Below, piece by piece: positions 5,946-9,394 of a stretch of DNA of 9,394 nt. Source of the stretch: Actinomyces sp. (GTDB lineage: Bacteria; Actinomycetota; Acidimicrobiia; Acidimicrobiales; Aldehydirespiratoraceae); the NCBI GenBank assembly GCA_003697065.1, contig RFFY01000437.1:1-9394 (forward strand), read 5' to 3'. Each line of letters opens with the position of its first letter. Position 1 is the first letter of the stretch. A program made the position numbers and the translations under genes. The notes under the pieces were generated by a model. It was not told where the DNA came from. It made no database searches and saw only the letters and a list, made by a program, of their open reading frames with translations.

Positions 5946-6829
5946 CGGACCGCCTCCACGCGCCGGTAACGCAGCCAGACCGTGCCCAGTCCCACCAGTG
6001 TCCAGCCGGCATTGGCGGCGACCACGCTCGCTGTCGACAGCTCCGGGAACCCACCCGCTTCGCCGTAGATCCGTTCGACCAGCTCGAAGGGCATGTTCAC
6101 CAGGTCGATCATGCGCCAGGCGTCGGCCAGCCCCGCCCCCGCGACCAGGGCCTCGCTGACGGCGCCGGAGCCGAGCAGGGCCAAGATGACGCCGACCGAG
6201 GCGAACGCCCGCCGGTCGGTCAGGCTCGACGCGGCCAGGCTGACGGCGGTGTAGGCGGCCGAGACCGCCAACCCCGACCCGACGATGCGCCCCGCCGTCG
6301 ACGCCCACGCCGCCACCCCGTCGGGGCCACCACCCTGGACGGTGAAGGCCACCAGCAGGAACAGGGGCGGCCCCAGGGTGACGATGGCCAGGGCGAGTCC
6401 GACGGCCAGGGCCTTGGCCGCCAGGTAGGTGGACCGGGTCAGGGGGGTCGACAGGTACAGGGCGAGCATCCCGTCGCGCCGGTCGCGGACGAGGACCTCA
6501 GGGGCGACCAGGGCACTGAACACGACGATGGCCGAGCCGATGAAGCCGTAGTACTCGGAGTAGGAGGTGAGGATCTGCTCGGCGACCAGGTCGGTGTCGA
6601 ACAGGACGGCCAGGCCGGTGAACACCAGGGCGGGGACGTAGGCGATGGCGGCGGAGGCCACCGGGAAGATCTTGTGGCGGGCGGGCCGGCCGAGCCCGAG
6701 GGTGGCCCGGAGGCTGTGGCGGGCCACGGACCAGACGGCACCCCCGATGCCCGACCGCGGTCCCTCGTAGGCCCGGTAGCCCCGGTCGAGGATCCGGGCC
6801 CGGTCGGCGCTCGCCTCCGGCGCCGTCAC
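5942..6829 (-). CDS. ABC-2 type transporter permease (295 aa), first permease of the operon
   Basis: Integral membrane subunit of an ABC exporter with about six hydrophobic segments (roughly 55-77, 95-114, 137-164, 181-203, 209-233, 267-287). The N-terminal cytoplasmic part has 'GYRAYEGPRSG' (17-27) and 'RHSLRATLGLGRPARHK' (37-53). The ABC-2 loop 'APEVLVRDRRDGMLALYLST' (109-128) is followed by 'PLTRSTYLAAKALA', a classical pattern. GTG 6829 overlaps the preceding ATPase stop as GTGA; a G-rich stretch (GGGGGTGG) lies just upstream. It is unlike the second permease in length and in sequence outside the loop, so the two are not a recent duplication. Presumably pairs with the ATPase immediately upstream; a mixed complex with the second pair is possible. 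Confidence 0.86.
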   Translation of the reverse strand: MTAPEASADRARILDRGYRAYEGPRSGIGGAVWSVARHSLRATLGLGRPARHKIFPVASAAIAYVPALVFTGLAVLFDTDLVAEQILTSYSEYYGFIGSAIVVFSALVAPEVLVRDRRDGMLALYLSTPLTRSTYLAAKALAVGLALAIVTLGPPLFLLVAFTVQGGGPDGVAAWASTAGRIVGSGLAVSAAYTAVSLAASSLTDRRAFASVGVILALLGSGAVSEALVAGAGLADAWRMIDLVNMPFELVERIYGEAGGFPELSTASVVAANAGWTLVGLGTVWLRYRRVEAVR

Positions 6830-7812
6830 GGGCCACCCCCGATGCCCGGTCCGACAGCCACCCCGGCCCGCTCCTCGTCCTGGAAGAGGTCCTCGAGGCT
6901 GCGCCGACGGGGCTGGAGGCGTCGCAGGCGGGCGCCGGCGTCGGCCACGGCGTCGCGGACGAGGTCGAGTACGCCCTCGGCGTCGCCGCCCCGCACGACG
7001 AGCACGGGCCCGTCGCGGTCGACCCCGAGCCCGGCGGCGACCAGGGTGGCGGCGACGGCCTCGATCGCCCCCGGACGGTCGGGAACGTCGACGAGCTCGA
7101 CCTCGGCGCCCTCGTCGCCCCCGACGAGCTCCTCGAGCGGCCCCTGGGCGACGAGGCGACCGGCGTCGAGCGCCACCACGTGGTCGCTCACCTTCTCGAC
7201 CTCCTCGAGCACGTGCGAGGACATGACGACGTCGATGCCGAAGTCGTCGTGCACCTGACGCACCAGGGCGAGCATCTGCTCGCGCTGGACGGGGTCGAGA
7301 CCGTCGGTGGGCTCGTCGAGCAGCACCAGGCGGGGAGCGGCGGCCAGGGCCTGGGCGAGCTTGACCCTCTGGCGCTGGCCGGTCGACATGGTGCCGAGGA
7401 GGCGGAAGCGTTCCTCGCCGAGCCCCACCAGCCACAAGGTGTCGCTGGCGCGGGTACGCGCCTCGTCGCGGGGCAGGCCCCGGACCTCGGCCAGATGGCG
7501 CACGAAGTCGACGGCCCGCATGTCGTCGGGAAGCACGTTGCGCTCGGGGGCGTAACCGACGTGGGCCCGCAGGACGGCGCCGTCACGGCCGGGATCGAGG
7601 CCGAGCACCCGCACCGAGCCGGCCGTGGGACGGCGGAGTCCGAGGACCAGGGACAGCAGGGTCGTCTTGCCCGCCCCGTTGGCGCCCACGAGACCGGTCA
7701 CCCCGTGGGGGACGGTGAGGTCGAGGGCGTCGAGGGCCACCACCGACCCGAAGCGCATGACGAGTCCGGTGGCGGCGAGGACCGGGGCCTGGGGATCGAC
7801 GGTGACGGTCAC
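6826..7812 (-). CDS. ABC transporter ATP-binding protein (328 aa), first ATPase of the operon
   Basis: Nucleotide-binding subunit for an ABC-2 exporter. Walker A 'GANGAGKTT' (43-51), signature 'MSTGQRQR' (142-149), Walker B 'LVLLDEP' (162-168), D-loop 'DGLD' (170-173) and switch His200 in 'MSSH' are present. The Q-loop position carries Glu90 in 'GYAPERN'; Glu is often found here in this ABC-2 ATPase group, so I do not count it as a defect. A C-terminal extension (about 230-328) ends in 'SLEDLFQDEE', the usual close of this subfamily. GTG 7812 makes a GTGA overlap with the acetyltransferase stop; there is no strong ribosome site, so translation probably depends on coupling. Sequence differs clearly from the second ATPase of the operon. 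Confidence 0.91.
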   Translation of the reverse strand: MTVTVDPQAPVLAATGLVMRFGSVVALDALDLTVPHGVTGLVGANGAGKTTLLSLVLGLRRPTAGSVRVLGLDPGRDGAVLRAHVGYAPERNVLPDDMRAVDFVRHLAEVRGLPRDEARTRASDTLWLVGLGEERFRLLGTMSTGQRQRVKLAQALAAAPRLVLLDEPTDGLDPVQREQMLALVRQVHDDFGIDVVMSSHVLEEVEKVSDHVVALDAGRLVAQGPLEELVGGDEGAEVELVDVPDRPGAIEAVAATLVAAGLGVDRDGPVLVVRGGDAEGVLDLVRDAVADAGARLRRLQPRRRSLEDLFQDEERAGVAVGPGIGGGP

Positions 7813-8327
7813 GAGGCGTCCGATTCCGCCTGCGGACGGTCGAGGCGGCGCTCGAGCAGGACGACCCGCTTGGTGCCCCCCTCGGTGTCCTGCTCCCCGA
7901 CGGGGACGAAACCGTGGCGGGTGTGGAAGCGCAGGGAGCCCTCGTTGGGGGGCCGGAGGTTGACCTCGGCCAGCATGACGGGACTGGCCGTGGCGACCCC
8001 ATGGGCGGCGAAGGCCTCGTAGAGACGCCCCCCGATCCCCGCGTCGCGGTGCCCGGGCGCCACGACGACCCGGTCGACGTAGACGAAGTGGTCGTAGCGG
8101 GCGGCGAACCAGCGGTAGTTCTCGCTGGCGTAGTCGACGCCCGGACCGAGCCCGATGAGGAAGCCGGCCACCTCGTCGCCGACCCGGGCCACGAGGAAGG
8201 CGTCGGCCACCTCGGCGAACCAGGCCAGGCGCTCGGCGTCGAGGGTGCTGACCGCGGGCACGGCGCCCTGATTCAGTTCGAGGATGCGGGGGAGTTCGGT
8301 CGTCTCGACCCGCCCGATGACGGCCAC
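7809..8327 (-). CDS. GNAT-family N-acetyltransferase (172 aa), first gene of the ABC operon
   Basis: Small acetyl-CoA-dependent acetyltransferase, acceptor unknown. The core strand and acetyl-CoA loop are 'FVYVDRVVVAPGHRDAGIGG' (81-100), with the Q/RxxGxG pattern met by Arg94-x-x-Gly97-x-Gly99. 'EVNLRPPNEGSLRFHTRHGF' (121-140) is the motif B region. The N-terminal 'ILELNQGAVPAVSTLD' (15-30) resembles predicted GNAT proteins of the COG3818 type, by memory of the pattern. GTG 8327 is the start: TAGGAT lies 6 nt upstream (leaderless promoter) and no Shine-Dalgarno is present. The stop overlaps the first ATPase start by 4 nt. Why an acetyltransferase leads a transporter operon is unclear; it may modify the exported compound or act in resistance, which is speculation. 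Confidence 0.86.
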   Translation of the reverse strand: MAVIGRVETTELPRILELNQGAVPAVSTLDAERLAWFAEVADAFLVARVGDEVAGFLIGLGPGVDYASENYRWFAARYDHFVYVDRVVVAPGHRDAGIGGRLYEAFAAHGVATASPVMLAEVNLRPPNEGSLRFHTRHGFVPVGEQDTEGGTKRVVLLERRLDRPQAESDAS

Positions 8328-8333
8328 GGCGCC

Positions 8334-8339
8334 ATCCTA
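8334..8339 (-). promoter_or_regulatory. -10 box of the GNAT-ABC transporter operon
   Basis: TAGGAT on the minus strand matches TANNNT and ends 6 nt before GTG 8327, as for a leaderless transcript. Upstream with a 17-nt spacer, GAGACG (8362-8357) keeps the GAC core of TTGACA. The box overlaps the plus-strand -10 of the divergent monooxygenase gene by two bases. Confidence 0.5.
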
Positions 8340-8343
8340 GGCT
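8338..8343 (+). promoter_or_regulatory. -10 box of the LLM monooxygenase gene
   Basis: TAGGCT matches TANNNT and ends 7 nt before GTG 8351, the same geometry as before the hydratase gene. Its first two bases are shared with the minus-strand -10 through the CTAG palindrome (8337-8340). No good -35 is visible. Confidence 0.5.
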
Positions 8344-8350
8344 TCGGGTC

Positions 8351-9355
8351 GTGCTGCGTCTCGGGGTGCTCGACCAGTCGCCGGTTCCCGCCGGGTCCGG
8401 GCCCGCCGACGCCCTGGCCGCCACCTGTGACCTGGCCCGTCTCGCCGACCGCGCCGGCTATCACCGCTACTGGGTGGCCGAGCACCACAACAGCGAGGGC
8501 CTGGCCGGGTCGGCGCCCGAGGTGCTGGTGGGCGCGGTCGCCGCCACCACCGACCGCATCCGGGTGGGGTCGGGCGGGGTGATGCTCACCCACTACTCCC
8601 CCCTGAAGGTGGCCGAGGTCTTCGGTGTCCTCGCCTGCCTGTACCCCGGTCGCATCGACCTGGGGGTCGGGCGGGCACCCGGTTCCGACCCCGACACCCT
8701 CGTCGCTCTCGCCCCTACCGGTACCCCGACCAGCCTCGAGACCTACCCGGCCCGCGTCCGCGAGCTCGTGGCCTGGCTCGAGGGAGCCACCAGCGACCGC
8801 GGGGTGGCGGCCCGCCCGACCGCCGAACCACCCCCGGAGGTGTGGCTGCTCGCCTCCTCCATCGACTCGGCGAGCATCGCCGCCCATCTCGGGCTGCCCC
8901 TGGCCTGGGCGGACTTCATCACCACCGGCGACGGCGCCCCCATCGTGCGGGCCTACCTCGACCAGTACCGCCCCTCGCCGGGCCGGCCCGAGCCGAGGGC
9001 GCTGGTGGCGGTCGGGGTGATCTGCGCGGATTCCGACGCCGAGGCCCACCGTCTCGCCTCGTCGGTGTACCGCTGGCGCGCCGGTGGTCTACGCGGCCCC
9101 GTTCCCCCGCCCGACCCCGCTCCGGGTGACCGTCCCTCCGACGACACGCCCGCCCCCGGGCCCGGCACGGGGGTCACACGGGTCGGGCCCCGACGACGAC
9201 CCCTCGTGGTCGGATCCCCCGCCACCTGCCGCGACCGGCTCTCGGCGATCGCCGACGCCCACGGGGTGGACGAGCTCATGGTCGTCACCATCGTCTTCGA
9301 CCACGAGGCCCGGCGCCGCAGCTACGAGCTGCTCGCCGAGGCGTTCGCCCTGTAG
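8351..9355 (+). CDS. LLM-class flavin-dependent oxidoreductase, bacterial-luciferase-like (334 aa)
   Basis: TIM-barrel monooxygenase of the luciferase-like family, which uses reduced FMN and O2 on an unknown substrate in the cytoplasm. Conserved blocks: 'LRLGVLDQSPV' (2-12), 'GYHRYWVAEHHN' (36-47), 'SAPEVLVGAVAATTDRIRVG' (54-73), 'GVMLTHYSPLKVAE' (76-89), 'LYPGRIDLGVGRAPG' (97-111), and near the C-terminus 'VVGSPATCRDRLSAIADAHG' (286-305) with 'DELMVVT' (307-313). The pattern resembles the MsnO8-like subgroup, from memory. GTG 8351 directly precedes the conserved first strand and sits 7 nt after a -10 box. Oddity: residues about 248-285 are a Pro/Gly/Asp-rich stretch ending in RRRP, where relatives have an ordinary helical segment as far as I recall. 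Divergent from the ABC operon and perhaps coregulated with it. Confidence 0.9.
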   Translation: MLRLGVLDQSPVPAGSGPADALAATCDLARLADRAGYHRYWVAEHHNSEGLAGSAPEVLVGAVAATTDRIRVGSGGVMLTHYSPLKVAEVFGVLACLYPGRIDLGVGRAPGSDPDTLVALAPTGTPTSLETYPARVRELVAWLEGATSDRGVAARPTAEPPPEVWLLASSIDSASIAAHLGLPLAWADFITTGDGAPIVRAYLDQYRPSPGRPEPRALVAVGVICADSDAEAHRLASSVYRWRAGGLRGPVPPPDPAPGDRPSDDTPAPGPGTGVTRVGPRRRPLVVGSPATCRDRLSAIADAHGVDELMVVTIVFDHEARRRSYELLAEAFAL

Positions 9356-9365
9356 TCCCGCGTCA

Positions 9366-9393
9366 GGGGCGCACCGACCCGCGCCGGCGCCCC
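9366..9393 (+). terminator. Hairpin after the LLM monooxygenase gene
   Basis: GGGGCGC (9366-9372) and GCGCCCC (9387-9393) form a perfect 7-bp all-GC stem with a 14-nt loop, 10 nt after the TAG stop. There is no U-tract within the window, which ends one base later. Plausible terminator; the weak point is that such repeats are easy to find in this composition. Confidence 0.45.
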
Positions 9394-9394
9394 C

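Noticed and set aside
8273..9049. 258-codon minus-strand frame opposite the monooxygenase gene
   Set aside because: Gly/Asp-rich composition without motifs. The plus-strand luciferase-like protein accounts for this DNA.
1..9394. tRNA, rRNA, CRISPR arrays, transposons or phage attachment sites
   Set aside because: I found no cloverleaf, no regularly spaced repeats, no transposase-like protein and no long direct or terminal inverted repeats by reading. Almost all of the window is coding.

Overview
The window is very G+C-rich double-stranded bacterial DNA. Third codon positions in every real gene are almost all G or C, and GTG starts are common. Starts are either leaderless (a TANNNT-like -10 box about 6-7 nt before the start codon) or coupled by 4-nt overlaps. 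This points to a high-GC actinobacterium; a lineage such as Acidimicrobiia is a guess, and no marker gene settles it. I count nine complete protein genes plus the 3' end of a tenth. I see no RNA genes, insertion sequences, CRISPR arrays or attachment sites, and no gene-free stretch longer than about 135 bases.

Left part (1-1913): the tail of an unidentified plus-strand gene runs into a hairpin and meets, tail to tail, a minus-strand pair made of a GNAT acetyltransferase (1281-1877) and a thioredoxin-fold redoxin (185-1213). The redoxin is the most notable item in the window. A single in-frame TGA at 800-802 falls exactly where the catalytic cysteine of the thioredoxin fold should be, giving the active site F-A-S-W-Sec-G-C-R. 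The reading frame continues normally for another 204 residues, through the cis-proline loop and a helical C-terminus. A SECIS-like stem-loop directly follows the TGA. The best reading is one selenocysteine-containing redoxin, which ordinary gene callers would split into two or truncate.

Middle (1912-4144): divergent from that pair lie two plus-strand metabolic enzymes, an enoyl-CoA hydratase/isomerase with both catalytic glutamates and a glutamate-type amino acid dehydrogenase. A 133-nt gap with strong hairpins separates them, so they are probably separate transcription units. The dehydrogenase ends tail to tail with the next operon.

Right (4174-9394): a compact five-gene minus-strand operon reads GNAT acetyltransferase, ABC ATPase, ABC-2 permease, second ABC ATPase, second ABC-2 permease. 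All four junctions overlap by 4 nt (GTGA, GTGA, GTGA, ATGA), so the genes are probably translationally coupled and may build one hetero-oligomeric exporter or two related ones. Divergent from it is a flavin-dependent luciferase-like monooxygenase (8351-9355). The two divergent promoters share one CTAG-centred site, with the -10 boxes of both strands overlapping.
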